A DNA stretch of 64,000 bases, taken from Burkholderia aenigmatica. Lineage in GTDB: Bacteria > Pseudomonadota > Gammaproteobacteria > Burkholderiales > Burkholderiaceae. A program made the position numbers and the translations under genes. Positions within the stretch are counted from its first letter, which is position 1, and each line of letters begins with the position of its first letter. Shown here in pieces: positions 1 through 9,612 of the stretch. The stretch spans positions 1 through 64,000 of the forward strand of contig NZ_CABVQC010000055.1 in the NCBI RefSeq assembly GCF_902499175.1, in the 5' to 3' direction. The notes beneath the pieces are model-generated. The model had not been told where the DNA came from and did not search any database. It saw only the letters and a program-made list of their open reading frames with translations.

Positions 1-1
1 A

Positions 2-748
2 CCCCTCGATCCGGGCCCGGCACCCGACCGCTCGCGCGTGCGGACGTTCGCACTCGACAGCCGCGTGCTCGAATACCGCCTGAAGCGCTCCGCGCGCCGC
101 ACGATCGGCTTCACGATCGACGGCAGCGGACTGTCGATCACCGCGCCGCGCTGGGTCACGCTCGCTGACATCGAGGCGGCGATCGCCGAGAAACAACGCT
201 GGATCTTCGCGAAGCTCGCGGAGTGGAAGACGCGCACCGAGCAGCGCGCGTTGCCGCAGATCGACTGGCGCGACGGCGCGCAACTTCCCTATCTCGGCAA
301 GACGGTGACGATCGCGCTCGGCGCGGGCGCCGTCGCGTTCGATGGCGACGCGCTGCGGCTCTCGCTGCCGTTGCCCGTGCAGGCCGACATGCAGCAAATC
401 AAGGATCGCGTGCAGGGCTGGCTGCAGGGCGAAGCCAAGCGGATCTTCGGGGAACGCCTTGCGGTCTATGCAGAGAAGCTCGGTGTCTCGTATTCGATGT
501 ACGCGCTGTCGTCGGCCGCGACGCGCTGGGGCAGCTGCTCGAGCGACGGCAAGATCCGCCTGAACTGGCGGCTGATCCATTTCCCGATGTCGATCATCGA
601 CTACGTCGTCGCGCACGAGTTGTCGCACCTGCGCGAGATGAACCACAGCCCGGCCTTCTGGCAGACCGTCGAATCGATCTTTCCCGAGTTCCGCGAGGCG
701 CGGCACACGCTCAAGCATCACCCGCCCGAACTGCTGCCGTCGCTTTGA
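2..748 (+). CDS. M48-type (YgjP/DUF45) metal-dependent hydrolase, 5' partial
   Basis: The frame stays open to the left window edge. A GTG at 38 is the first usable start inside the window, so the true start may lie outside. The C-terminal half carries the family hallmark AHELSHLREMNHSPAFW: an HExxH zinc-protease motif followed by a third histidine. This places it with the YgjP/SprT-like zinc metallopeptidases formerly called DUF45. An RWGSC segment just before it is also typical of the family. The substrate is unknown; members are often annotated only as a predicted metal-dependent hydrolase. The gene is followed after about 20 bases by a strong bidirectional terminator that separates it from the convergent gloA. 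Family assignment is secure; the biological role is not. Confidence 0.85.
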   Translation, partial: PLDPGPAPDRSRVRTFALDSRVLEYRLKRSARRTIGFTIDGSGLSITAPRWVTLADIEAAIAEKQRWIFAKLAEWKTRTEQRALPQIDWRDGAQLPYLGKTVTIALGAGAVAFDGDALRLSLPLPVQADMQQIKDRVQGWLQGEAKRIFGERLAVYAEKLGVSYSMYALSSAATRWGSCSSDGKIRLNWRLIHFPMSIIDYVVAHELSHLREMNHSPAFWQTVESIFPEFREARHTLKHHPPELLPSL

Positions 749-771
749 CGCGCACGGCTTCGCCGCCGACG

Positions 772-810
772 AAAAAGGGCGATGCGGGTCACCCCGCATC
801 GCCCTTTTTT
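772..810. terminator. Bidirectional rho-independent terminator
   Basis: A perfect 12-bp stem (777-788 with 793-804) has a four-base loop, an A-run on the left and six Ts on the right. It lies between convergent genes, the peptidase on plus and gloA on minus, so it can stop transcription from both sides. Confidence 0.9.
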
Positions 811-856
811 GCGGCCGCGGCGCACATCGCGCGCCGCAGCCCGGGTCATCCGGCGC

Positions 857-1246
857 TCAGTGCGCCTTCTTCTGGATGAACTCGATCTTGTAGCCGTCCG
901 GATCCTCGACGAACGCGATCACGGTCGTGCCGTGCTTCATCGGGCCCGCTTCGCGCGTGACCTTGCCGCCTTGCGCCTTGATCTTGTCGCAGGCCGCGTA
1001 TGCGTCGTCGACTTCCAGCGCGAGATGGCCGAAACCCGTGCCGAGGTCGTACGACGGGGTGTCCCAGTTGTGGGTCAGTTCGATCACCGTGTTGTCGCTT
1101 TCATCGCCGTAGCCGACGAATGCGAGCGTGAACTTGCCTTCCGGATAGTCGTCGCGGCGCAGCACCTTCATGCCGAGCAATTCGGTGTAGAACTTGATCG
1201 AGCGGTCGAGATCGCCGACTCGCAGCATCGTATGCAGCAATCGCAT
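857..1246 (-). CDS. gloA: Lactoylglutathione lyase (glyoxalase I)
   Basis: A 129-residue single-domain VOC protein. It converts the hemithioacetal of methylglyoxal and glutathione to S-lactoylglutathione in the cytoplasm. The four expected metal ligands of the E. coli-type nickel enzyme are all present: His5, Glu56, His74 and Glu122. Length matches the bacterial family. The start is supported by an AGGAG upstream of the ATG on the minus strand. It is a single gene, bounded downstream by the terminator at 772-810. The identification is firm. Confidence 0.95.
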   Translation of the reverse strand: MRLLHTMLRVGDLDRSIKFYTELLGMKVLRRDDYPEGKFTLAFVGYGDESDNTVIELTHNWDTPSYDLGTGFGHLALEVDDAYAACDKIKAQGGKVTREAGPMKHGTTVIAFVEDPDGYKIEFIQKKAH

Positions 1247-1618
1247 GGGTTGTACTCCTGTGGGGACTTTCCAGAACCGGGAACTCTACCAGAGTCGGGT
1301 AAATTTCGCCGGGGGCGCCTAGCCGGGGACGGCCAAGCCCGGAGGCGCCAGGCCGGAGCTCGGCCGAACCGGCTCATCGATACCGATCGGCGCGAGCACC
1401 ACGCCGGAAAACGGCACGATCCGGCTCGCCCGGCTACCGCGCCGATCGGGTAACATCCTTCCACCTCGCACCAAAAGCGGGCATGTGACCCACCGCCCGA
1501 ACGCGACCACCCACGCTCCCTACCACTACACTGCCGTGCGAAACCGCCGATTCGAGCGCGCCGGATGCGCCGCCCTCCCGATCTCGCTGCCGCCGTCCCG
1601 AACCGGCGAGGTTCGCCG
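1247..1618. other. Divergent intergenic region gloA / DMT transporter
   Basis: About 370 bases between two divergent genes. It should hold both promoters. I see no convincing sigma70 boxes, no RNA structure and no credible small gene; the short open frames here are shadows caused by high GC. Confidence 0.5.
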
Positions 1619-2554
1619 ATGACCACGCTCGCCGCTGCCCCCGTGCGCCGCGCGCTCGATACGCGTGCCGTCGGCCTGATGCTGCTGCTGTGCGCGATCT
1701 GGGGCTTCCAGCAGGTCGCGATCAAGAGTACGAACGCGGCGATTGCACCGATGTTCCAGGCCGGGCTGCGCTCGGTGATCGCGGCGGTGCTGCTATGGGG
1801 CTGGGCCCGCTCGCGCGGCACGCCGCTGTTCCAGGCCGATGGCACGTTCGGCCCAGGCCTCGCGGCCGGTGCGCTGTTCGCCGGCGAATTCATCTGCGTG
1901 TTCTTCGGGCTGACGCTGACGAGCGCGTCGCACATGGCGATCTTCCTGTACACGGCGCCGTGCTTCACCGCGCTGGGCCTGCACCTGTTCGCACCCGGCG
2001 AACGGCTGCAGCGCACGCAGTGGGCCGGCGTCGGCCTCGCCTTCGCCGGCATCGCGCTCGCGTTCGCGGACGGCTTCCTGAAGCCGCGCGCACCCGGTGC
2101 ATCGGTGCTGGCCGGGCTCGCCGGCGACGCGCTCGGGATACTCGGCGGTGCGATGTGGGCCGCGACGACGGTCGTCGTGCGCTCGACGACGCTCGCGCGG
2201 GCAAGCGCGAGCAAGACGCTGTTCTATCAGCTCGCGGTGTCGGCGGTCGTGCTGGTCGCGCTGGCCGCGCTGTTCGGCCAGGTGTCGTTCGCGCGCGTCA
2301 CGCCGGTCGCGATGGCGAGCCTCGCGTACCAGTCGGTGATCGTCGCGTTCGTCAGCTACCTGTCGTGGTTCTGGCTGCTGACGCGCTACAGCGCGTCGCG
2401 GCTGTCCGTCTTCACGTTCCTGTCGCCGCTGTTCGGCGTCGCGTTCGGCGTGCTGCTGCTCGGCGAATCGGTCGGCTGGCGCTTCATGTCCGCGGCCGCG
2501 CTCGTGCTGACCGGAATTGCACTCGTCAACGCGCCGCAGCGCAGGCGAGCATGA
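1619..2554 (+). CDS. EamA-family DMT transporter (drug/metabolite exporter)
   Basis: A 311-residue integral membrane protein with about ten predicted transmembrane segments in two EamA repeats (roughly residues 20-150 and 165-300). The first helix begins near the motif LLLCAIWGFQQVAIK, typical of RhaT/EamA exporters. I chose ATG 1619 because GCGAGG precedes it at good spacing. An upstream in-frame ATG at 1565 would add 18 non-hydrophobic residues. Substrate cannot be read from sequence; relatives export amino acids or metabolites. It is monocistronic and ends at the terminator at 2588-2618. Confidence 0.85.
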   Translation: MTTLAAAPVRRALDTRAVGLMLLLCAIWGFQQVAIKSTNAAIAPMFQAGLRSVIAAVLLWGWARSRGTPLFQADGTFGPGLAAGALFAGEFICVFFGLTLTSASHMAIFLYTAPCFTALGLHLFAPGERLQRTQWAGVGLAFAGIALAFADGFLKPRAPGASVLAGLAGDALGILGGAMWAATTVVVRSTTLARASASKTLFYQLAVSAVVLVALAALFGQVSFARVTPVAMASLAYQSVIVAFVSYLSWFWLLTRYSASRLSVFTFLSPLFGVAFGVLLLGESVGWRFMSAAALVLTGIALVNAPQRRRA

Positions 2555-2587
2555 CAACCCTGCGCGACACGCGCGCGTCCACGCGAT

Positions 2588-2618
2588 AAAAAAGGCTGCC
2601 CCGCAGGGCAGCCTTTTT
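2588..2618. terminator. Bidirectional rho-independent terminator
   Basis: An 8-bp GC stem (2594-2601 with 2606-2613) has a four-base loop, flanked by an A-run and five Ts. It lies between the convergent DMT transporter and ksgA. Confidence 0.9.
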
Positions 2619-2659
2619 CGTCCATCCGGGCCGGCTCGCGTGACCGGCCTTGACCCGCG

Positions 2660-3487
2660 TCAACCGGCCTTGCGCACCGCCGCGAGCGCCTGCGCGACGC
2701 CGACGTATTCGGCCACGCTCACGTCCTCCGCGCGGCGCGCGAGATCGAAGCCGAGCGCATCGAAATCGATCGTCTCGCGATAGTCGCCGAGCGTATTGCG
2801 CAGCATCTTGCGGCGCTGCGAGAACGCAGCGGTGACGACTTCGCCCAACAGCACGGGATCGACGTCCGGCAGTTCATGCGGCTCGTACGGAATCATCCGG
2901 ACGATCGCCGAATCGACCTTCGGCGGCGGCTGGAACGATTCCGGCGGCACGTCGAGCATCTTTTCCATCACGTAGCGGTACTGCAGCATCACCGACAGAC
3001 GCGAAAACGCCTTCGTGCCCGGCTCCGCGACCATCCGTTCGACGACTTCGTTCTGCAGCATGAAGTGCTGGTCGATGACCGCGTCGGCGAACGTCATCAG
3101 GTGAAACAGCAGCGGGCTCGAAATGTTGTACGGCAGGTTGCCGACGATCCGCAGCGACGGCTTGTCGCCGGGCGCCGCGAGCGAACGGAAGTCGAACGCG
3201 AGCGCGTCGCCCGCGTGCAGTTCGAGCAGCGGGCCGAAGCGTTGTTGCAGGCGCCCGATCAGGTCGCGGTCGAGCTCGACCGCATGCAGCGGCGACTCGG
3301 GCGTCGCGAGGCGCTGGATCAGCGGCTCGGTCAGCGCGCCGAGCCCGGGGCCGATCTCGACCATGCGCTGGCCGCGCGCGGGGCCGATCGTCGAGACGAT
3401 CGAATCGATCACGCCGTGATCGACGAGGAAGTTCTGCCCGAAGCGCTTGCGCGCGAAGTGGCCTTGGTGCTGTCTGCTGTTCGACAT
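2660..3487 (-). CDS. rsmA: 16S rRNA dimethyladenosine transferase KsgA/RsmA
   Basis: A 275-residue SAM-dependent enzyme that dimethylates two adjacent adenines near the 3' end of 16S rRNA during 30S maturation. Family motifs are visible in order: FGQNFLVD at the N terminus, the SAM-binding EIGPGLGALTEPL near residue 46, and the catalytic NLPYN at about residue 117. Length is normal. It is the last gene of lptD-surA-pdxA-ksgA, 49 bases after pdxA, the classical order in beta- and gammaproteobacteria. No clear Shine-Dalgarno precedes the ATG. Confidence 0.96.
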   Translation of the reverse strand: MSNSRQHQGHFARKRFGQNFLVDHGVIDSIVSTIGPARGQRMVEIGPGLGALTEPLIQRLATPESPLHAVELDRDLIGRLQQRFGPLLELHAGDALAFDFRSLAAPGDKPSLRIVGNLPYNISSPLLFHLMTFADAVIDQHFMLQNEVVERMVAEPGTKAFSRLSVMLQYRYVMEKMLDVPPESFQPPPKVDSAIVRMIPYEPHELPDVDPVLLGEVVTAAFSQRRKMLRNTLGDYRETIDFDALGFDLARRAEDVSVAEYVGVAQALAAVRKAG

Positions 3488-3536
3488 CGACTGAGTAAAA
3501 CGAAAAATACGACGAATGAGGTGAAGCCGGGCCGCG

Positions 3537-4526
3537 TCAGGCCGCGCGGCGATGGCGCGCCATCGTGACGGCCGTGTCGAGCGCGGCGATCATGCTGCCC
3601 GGATCCGCGCGGCCCGTGCCGGCCAGATCGAGTGCCGTGCCGTGATCGACCGACGTCCGGATGATCGGCAGCCCGAGCGTCACGTTGATGCCCTCGCCGA
3701 ACGTCGCGTACTTCAGCACGGGCAGACCTTGGTCATGGAACATCGCGAGCACGCAATCGGCATCGGCGAGATGGCGTGGCTGGAACAGCGTGTCGGCCGG
3801 ATACGGGCCGCGCGCGTCGATACCCTGCGCGTTCGCGCGGGCCAGCGCCGGCGCGATCACGTCGATCTCCTCGCGGCCGAGATAACCGTTCTCGCCCGCG
3901 TGCGGGTTCAGGCCCGTCACGAGGATGCGCGGCGCGGCCAGACCGAAGTCGCGCCGCAGGTCGCGATCGATGATCGCGAGCGTCTCGACGAGCCCGTCGA
4001 CCGTCAATGCGGCCGCAACGTCCTTGAGCGGCAGGTGCGTGGTCGCGAGCGCGACGCGCAGCGGCTTGGGGCCGGTACCGGCCAGCATCATCACGACACG
4101 CGGCGTATGCGTGCGCTCCGCCAGGTATTCGGTATGGCCGGTGAACGGCACGCCCGCATCGTTGATCGTGCTCTTCTGCAGCGGCGCGGTAACGATCGCG
4201 TCGTACCGGCCTGCCAGCGCGCCGTCGATCGCCGTATCGAGCAGCCCGAGCACGTACAGGCCGTTCGCCGCGTCCAGCTTGCCCGCCTGCGCGGGCACGG
4301 CGAGCGCGTGATGCGCGACCGACACCGGCCCGCCACCGGCCAGCGTGGCCCGGTCGGCACCGACGGCCGCCGCCCGCGCATCGAGCAGCGCCGCATCGCC
4401 GAGCACGGTGAAATGCGCGTCGGGCCAGCGCTGCGCGGCATCACGCAGCGCCTGCACGGTCAGCTCCGGGCCGACCCCCGCCGGTTCGCCGGTGGTGATT
4501 GCGATCTGCAGCGCGGGCGTGGTCAT
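3537..4526 (-). CDS. pdxA: 4-hydroxythreonine-4-phosphate dehydrogenase
   Basis: A 329-residue NAD-dependent dehydrogenase of the DXP-dependent pyridoxal phosphate pathway. It oxidises 4-phosphohydroxy-L-threonine, and PdxJ then uses the product. Visible motifs are GEPAGVGPEL at residues 14-23, GHTEYLAE in the middle, AMFHDQGLPVLKY, and the C-terminal RTSVDHGTALDLAGTGRAD. These carry the metal-binding histidines and substrate contacts of PdxA. The gene starts 12 bases after the surA stop, so it is translated from the same transcript. Confidence 0.96.
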   Translation of the reverse strand: MTTPALQIAITTGEPAGVGPELTVQALRDAAQRWPDAHFTVLGDAALLDARAAAVGADRATLAGGGPVSVAHHALAVPAQAGKLDAANGLYVLGLLDTAIDGALAGRYDAIVTAPLQKSTINDAGVPFTGHTEYLAERTHTPRVVMMLAGTGPKPLRVALATTHLPLKDVAAALTVDGLVETLAIIDRDLRRDFGLAAPRILVTGLNPHAGENGYLGREEIDVIAPALARANAQGIDARGPYPADTLFQPRHLADADCVLAMFHDQGLPVLKYATFGEGINVTLGLPIIRTSVDHGTALDLAGTGRADPGSMIAALDTAVTMARHRRAA

Positions 4527-4537
4527 CTGATGCTCGC

Positions 4538-5902
4538 TCAGTTCGCCGGACCGGCGCCGCCGAACTTGTACTGCACGTACGACGAATCGCGCAGCTCGCG
4601 CAGCCAGTCGGCATACGCCTGTTCGGCCTTGCGCTGGCCGATTGCCTGACGCGCGATGTCCATCTGCTGCTGCACCGAGCCTTCCGCTTCGCGGCGGCTC
4701 AGCACCTGGATCAGGTGATAGCCATACTCGGTACGAATCGGCTGGCTGACCTGGCCGTCCTGCAGGTTGTTCATCGCGCGCTCGAATTCCGGTACGGTCT
4801 CGCCCGGGCTGATCCAGCCGAGATCGCCGCCCTGCGACGCCGAACCGTCCTGCGAGTAGGTGCGCGCGAACTTCGCGAAATCGCCGCCGGCCTCGACCTG
4901 GTTGCGGATGTCGGCCAGCTGCTGGCGCGCCTGGCCTTCCGACTTGCCTTCGCCCACGCGCAACAGGATGTGGCGCACGTGCGTCTGAACGATCTTCGGT
5001 GCCGCGGCGGACGCGCCCTGGCTCTGGCGACGATCGACGAGACGCACGATCTCGAAGCCGTCCGGCACGCGGATCAGCGTCGGGTTGACCTGGCCCGGGC
5101 GCAGCTTCGATGCGGCGTCGACGACGTCGGCCGGCAGCGCGCTCGGCGACTTGAAGCCGAGGTCGCCGCCCTTCTTCGCGTCGTTCGCTTCCGAATTGTT
5201 CTTCGCGAGCTTTTCGAAATCGGCGCCCGACTTCGCCTGCTGCAGCAGCGCATCAGCCTTCTTCTGCGCGGCTTCGATGTCGGCCTGCGGCGCGTTGGTC
5301 GGCGCCTTGATGAAGATGTGCTGGAAGCGCAGGTCCTGCTGCTGCGACGCGTTCGGCCCGCGCTGGCTCGCGATGTAGTTCACGACCTCGGCGTCCGATA
5401 CGGTGATCTTGCCGTCGACCTCGCGCTCGCGCAGCTTCGACAGCATCAGTTCGGTGCGCGCGTCGCTCGTGAAGATGCTCCAGGGCACGCCTTGCGCCTC
5501 GAGACGCGCGCGGTACTGCTCGAGCGTCATCCCGTTCGCCTGCGCGAGACGCTGCAGCGTGGACTGCACGGTCGCGTCGTCGATGCGGATCCCGTCGTCC
5601 TTGGCCTTCTGTACCTGGATACGCTCGAGCACCATCTGGTTCAGCACCTGTGCACGCAGCTGGTCGACCGGCGGCACCGGCGCGTTCTGCTGCTGCAGCC
5701 GGCGCGCGATCAGGCCTGCACGCTGGTCGAGTTCGCGGCCCGTGATCACGTCGTTGTTGACGACCGCGACGACTTCGTCGGCGAGCTGCGCACCTTGCGA
5801 ACCGAGCGCCTGCGCCGCAGCCGGCGCGGCGGCGAGCAGCGCGGCGGCCGCAGCGAGGCTGGACACGACTGCCGCGAAACGAAGGGTTTTCTTCATTGCC
5901 AC
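4538..5902 (-). CDS. surA: Periplasmic chaperone / peptidyl-prolyl isomerase SurA
   Basis: 454 residues with an Ala-rich cleavable signal peptide (about residues 1-30, ending near APAAAQA). The SurA N-terminal chaperone domain follows (about 35-160), then two PpiC/parvulin rotamase domains (about 185-290 and 310-410) and a short C-terminal helix. It escorts unfolded outer-membrane proteins, including LptD, through the periplasm. It lies 45 bases downstream of lptD, its best known client in E. coli. Domain order and length match the family. Confidence 0.96.
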   Translation of the reverse strand: MAMKKTLRFAAVVSSLAAAAALLAAAPAAAQALGSQGAQLADEVVAVVNNDVITGRELDQRAGLIARRLQQQNAPVPPVDQLRAQVLNQMVLERIQVQKAKDDGIRIDDATVQSTLQRLAQANGMTLEQYRARLEAQGVPWSIFTSDARTELMLSKLREREVDGKITVSDAEVVNYIASQRGPNASQQQDLRFQHIFIKAPTNAPQADIEAAQKKADALLQQAKSGADFEKLAKNNSEANDAKKGGDLGFKSPSALPADVVDAASKLRPGQVNPTLIRVPDGFEIVRLVDRRQSQGASAAAPKIVQTHVRHILLRVGEGKSEGQARQQLADIRNQVEAGGDFAKFARTYSQDGSASQGGDLGWISPGETVPEFERAMNNLQDGQVSQPIRTEYGYHLIQVLSRREAEGSVQQQMDIARQAIGQRKAEQAYADWLRELRDSSYVQYKFGGAGPAN

Positions 5903-5947
5903 TGGAACTCCATTGAAATCGTGCTGACCGGTGCAGACAAGCCGGCG

Positions 5948-8308
5948 TTACTCGTAGTTGCTGAAGCGGGACATCGGCGGCGGCGCCGGCGGCAGCGGCG
6001 TGTAGCCCGGCACACCGGCACGGAACGCGGACACGAGGCCGTTGTCGACCGTCGACAGGCCCTTGAGCGTCAGCTGCATCATGACTCGCGTCGACGAATT
6101 CTGCTGTCCCGACGAATTGATGCCGTTCGCAAACCGCTGCACCCCGACCCCGAGCGCCCAGCAATCCGCGTCGTATTGTAAGCCGACCAGACCGTCGATC
6201 ACGCGATTGCCGGCGATGTCGTAGTTGAAGCGGCCGATCGCATACAGGCTGCGCGTGAGCGGCCATTGCGCGGACACCAGGAACTGGTTGATCGGCTGGT
6301 TGTCGAGCGTGGTGTTCGATCGCGTATAGCGGTAGCCGACGTTGATCACGCGGCGCTCGCCCGGGCTGTAGCCGAAACCGACACTCGACTTCACGAGCTG
6401 GTTGTTGTTCTGGTTGTACTGGAACGCCGTCTCCGACATGAAGCCCGAGCCGAGCTTCAGCGCGGCGCCGACGATCAGGTCCGAGTGGCGCGCCTGTGCG
6501 GCGGCCTGCCCGGAATTCAGCGTGACGCGCTGATTGGCGAAGTAGTACTGCTGCGCGATCACGAAGCGCGCGCGCTCGTCGCCGGTGCGCGGATCGATGA
6601 AGCGCGACGTCAGGCCGGCCGTGATCCGGTTCGCATCGGCAATCCGGTCGTTGCCGACGAACGTGTTCGGCTGGTAGATCTCCGCGAGGCCGAAATCCGA
6701 TTCCGCGGTGTCGAACAGCGGTGCGTTCGACTGGTTGCGATACGGCGTGTACACGTAGTACAGGCGCGGCTCGAGGGTCTGGATGAAGTCCTGGCCGAAC
6801 AGGCGCACCGAGCGGTCGAAGATCAGGCCCGAATCGAAGCTCACGGTCGGGATCGACTCGGTGAAGCGCTTCGGGCTGTTCGGCGTGGTCGACGACAGGT
6901 AGTTCAGGTCGTACGACGCGAGGTGGTACTGGATCTTCGGCACGACGAAGTAGCCGGGGCCGTACACGCCGTACGCGATATACGGGTTGAAGACGATCCG
7001 GTCGCCTTCCGTCGCATCGGCCGTCGTGATGCGGAACCGCGAATAGTCGGCTTCCGCGCCGAAGTCGAAGCCGCCGACGTTGTACTTCGTGTACTTCACG
7101 TTCAACTGCGGCTCGCGGCTGTAAGGCGCGATCGACGGCGGCAGCGTCTGCCAGTGCTGGTAGCGCGCGAGCACCGACCACGGGCCGTTGTTGTACGTGA
7201 GACCCGCTTCCTGCTGGTACAGCGTCTGCGTCCCGTTGACGAACTGGTTCGTCGACCCGAGGTCTTCGGGATACGTGTTGTCCGAGACCTTGTTGTAGTA
7301 GACGTAGCCGCCGAAACCACCGCCGAAGTTCTGCTGGTGCTGCCAGTAGATCGCGTAGCGGTTGCGGTGCGCAAGCCGGTCGTCCGGCAGGTAATTGGCC
7401 GTAAACGTGCCCGAATACGACGGCGACAGGTAGCGGAACGTCGCCTCGGCCATCACGCCGCGCCGCGAGATGATGCGCGGCGTGAGCGTCAGGTCGCGGT
7501 TCGGCGCGATGTTGAAGTAGTACGGCAGCGACAGCTCGAAGCCGTTGTTCGAGCTCATCGAGAACGTCGGCGGCAGCAGGCCGCTGCGCCGCTCGCCCGA
7601 CAACGGGAACGTCATCCACGGGCTCGCGAAGATCGGCACGCCCTGGAAGAACAGCACGCCGTTGCGCGCGGTGCCTTCGTCGGCGCCCGTATCAAAGTCG
7701 AAGCGGCTGCCCTTGATGTACCACGCGGGGTTCGTCGAGCACTGGCACGCAGTGTAGGTGCCGTTGACGAACACCGAGCGCTCGTTGTCGACCATGTCGA
7801 CGCGCTCCGCGCTGCCCGAGCCGCCCGTCATGTTGAAGTGGTACTTCGGCGCCGTCATGAAGCCCTGGTTCGCTTCGATCTTCAGGTGCGCCTCGGGGCC
7901 TGCGAACGACGTACCGCCATTGACCACCTTGACCTGGCCGTACGCATCGGCCATGTCGGTATCCTGATCGTAGTGGATCGCGTCGGCCTTCACGACGGCG
8001 TCGCCGCGCCGCAGCTCGGCCGAGCCCTTCGCGGCGAGATCCTGCTCGGCCGTCCCGCTCGTGTGGTCGGCGATCACGAAGGCGGCCGGCTTCGCGCCGT
8101 CCTTCAGCGGATGATCCTCGAGCTGGGGCGCGAGACGCAGATCCCACGGCGAGTCGAGCAGCTGCGGCTGCGCGGCCGCGCCCGACAGCTGCGCGTACGA
8201 CACGGCCGGCACGAGGCCGGGCACGGCCAGGAGCGCGAGCGCGAGTCGCCGTTTGCGCGGCGCCCCGTCACCGGGGAAAACATTCGGGAATAGCGGTTTG
8301 GGCGGCAT
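5948..8308 (-). CDS. lptD: LPS-assembly outer-membrane protein LptD
   Basis: 786 residues: a basic/hydrophobic signal sequence (about 18-40, ending near VSYAQ), an OstA/LptA-like periplasmic N-terminal domain (about 70-200), then a long beta-barrel region rich in alternating aromatic residues. With LptE it inserts lipopolysaccharide into the outer leaflet. It is the first gene of the lptD-surA-pdxA-ksgA operon. A TTGACA lies at 8337-8332 on the minus strand upstream, but its spacing to the ATG would give an almost leaderless message, so I do not call it a promoter. No Shine-Dalgarno is visible. Confidence 0.95.
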   Translation of the reverse strand: MPPKPLFPNVFPGDGAPRKRRLALALLAVPGLVPAVSYAQLSGAAAQPQLLDSPWDLRLAPQLEDHPLKDGAKPAAFVIADHTSGTAEQDLAAKGSAELRRGDAVVKADAIHYDQDTDMADAYGQVKVVNGGTSFAGPEAHLKIEANQGFMTAPKYHFNMTGGSGSAERVDMVDNERSVFVNGTYTACQCSTNPAWYIKGSRFDFDTGADEGTARNGVLFFQGVPIFASPWMTFPLSGERRSGLLPPTFSMSSNNGFELSLPYYFNIAPNRDLTLTPRIISRRGVMAEATFRYLSPSYSGTFTANYLPDDRLAHRNRYAIYWQHQQNFGGGFGGYVYYNKVSDNTYPEDLGSTNQFVNGTQTLYQQEAGLTYNNGPWSVLARYQHWQTLPPSIAPYSREPQLNVKYTKYNVGGFDFGAEADYSRFRITTADATEGDRIVFNPYIAYGVYGPGYFVVPKIQYHLASYDLNYLSSTTPNSPKRFTESIPTVSFDSGLIFDRSVRLFGQDFIQTLEPRLYYVYTPYRNQSNAPLFDTAESDFGLAEIYQPNTFVGNDRIADANRITAGLTSRFIDPRTGDERARFVIAQQYYFANQRVTLNSGQAAAQARHSDLIVGAALKLGSGFMSETAFQYNQNNNQLVKSSVGFGYSPGERRVINVGYRYTRSNTTLDNQPINQFLVSAQWPLTRSLYAIGRFNYDIAGNRVIDGLVGLQYDADCWALGVGVQRFANGINSSGQQNSSTRVMMQLTLKGLSTVDNGLVSAFRAGVPGYTPLPPAPPPMSRFSNYE

Positions 8309-8531
8309 CTATCGTTTGGCGAATCGCCCCTTGTCAACCGCGCCGACGCGGCACATTCGCGCACGGCGGGCCGCGCCGTCGCACCGCGACTGCGGCTGAG
8401 CGCAAACCGGGGAGGCGATCGGGCGACGGCGCGACAGGCGGCGAGCCGGCACGGCGGAAAGCTGACGCGGGGCGCGTCAAAAAAGTCGTGGGGTATTATA
8501 TGGCAAGACGTTCCCCCCTCCTCCGAGTTTC

Positions 8532-9581
8532 ATGACGCCCCCATCCGCCGCATCCCAGCCCGACGCCCGCCTCGAAGCGCTCACCGCGTGGCTGCACCCG
8601 CTCGCCGACCGCTACGCACTCGACCTGTCGACCCTCGCGCCCGCCTCGTCGGACGCCAGTTTCCGCCGCTATTTCCGTGTCGCATCGGCCACGAGCGCCG
8701 GCGGCACGCTGATCGCCGTCGACGCGCCGCCGCCCGAGAAGTGCCGTGAGTTCGTCCAGGTCGCGCAGCTGCTCGCCGCGGCCGGCGACCACGTGCCGGA
8801 CGTGCTGGCCCACGATTTCGACGCGGGCTTCATGCTCGTGACCGATCTCGGCCGCACATCGTACATCTCGGTGCTCGATCCGGCCGACCCGGCCGCCGCC
8901 AAGCCGCTGATGCGCGCCGCGCTCGACGCGCTGATCCGCTTCCAGCTGACGTCGAAGCCCGACGTGCTGCCGCCGTTCGACGAGGCATTCCTGCGCCGCG
9001 AGATGGAGCTGATGCCCGAATGGTTCGTCGGCCGCCACCTCGGCAAGCCCGTCACCGACGCGATGCGCGGCACGCTCGACCGCACCTTCGCGCTGCTGGT
9101 CGCCAGTGCGCACGCGCAGCCGCAGGGTTTCATGCTGCGCGACTTCATGCCGCGCAACCTGATGGTCTGCGAGCCGAACCCGGGCATCCTCGACTTCCAG
9201 GACGCCGTCTACGGGCCGCTGACGTACGACGTCGTGTCGCTGCTGCGCGACGCGTTCATCAGCTGGGACGAGGAATTCGAGCTCGACTGCTTCGCGTACT
9301 ACTGGGAAAAGGCCAAAAAGGCCGGCCTGCCGGTCGACCCCGATTTCGGCGAGTTCTACCGCCAGCTCGAATGGATGGGGCTGCAGCGCCACATCAAGGT
9401 GCTCGGCCTGTTCGCGCGCATCAATTACCGCGACGCCAAGCCGCACTACCTGAACGACCTGCCGCGCTTCATCACGTATGCGCGCAAGGTCGCGCTGCGC
9501 TACCGCCCGCTCGTGCCGTTCGCGAAGCTGCTTGACGAACTCGAGGGCAACGCGCCGGCCGACGTGGGCTACACGTTCTGA
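8532..9581 (+). CDS. amgK: N-acetylmuramate/N-acetylglucosamine 1-kinase AmgK
   Basis: A 349-residue aminoglycoside-phosphotransferase-fold kinase. The catalytic loop reads MLRDFMPRNLMV (HxD-type Asp and Asn) near residue 200, followed by the metal-binding ILDFQDAVYGPLTYDVVSL. In Pseudomonas, AmgK phosphorylates MurNAc or GlcNAc at C1 and MurU converts the product to the UDP sugar. Here murU follows after 31 bases and lptD is divergent, the same neighbourhood as in pseudomonads, which supports the assignment over a generic phosphotransferase. A TATTAT-like -10 lies around 8493-8498. Confidence 0.88.
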   Translation: MTPPSAASQPDARLEALTAWLHPLADRYALDLSTLAPASSDASFRRYFRVASATSAGGTLIAVDAPPPEKCREFVQVAQLLAAAGDHVPDVLAHDFDAGFMLVTDLGRTSYISVLDPADPAAAKPLMRAALDALIRFQLTSKPDVLPPFDEAFLRREMELMPEWFVGRHLGKPVTDAMRGTLDRTFALLVASAHAQPQGFMLRDFMPRNLMVCEPNPGILDFQDAVYGPLTYDVVSLLRDAFISWDEEFELDCFAYYWEKAKKAGLPVDPDFGEFYRQLEWMGLQRHIKVLGLFARINYRDAKPHYLNDLPRFITYARKVALRYRPLVPFAKLLDELEGNAPADVGYTF

Positions 9582-9612
9582 CCGTTCCGACTCTCCTGAT
9601 ACCCGGCCGAAC

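Noticed and set aside
1168..2214. Long minus-strand open frame over the DMT transporter
   Set aside because: It is a high-GC shadow frame with no family features; the plus-strand transporter has helices and motifs.
8332..8337. TTGACA as the -35 of the lptD operon
   Set aside because: With 17-base spacing the -10 would be poor and the message almost leaderless; a promoter further upstream is more likely.
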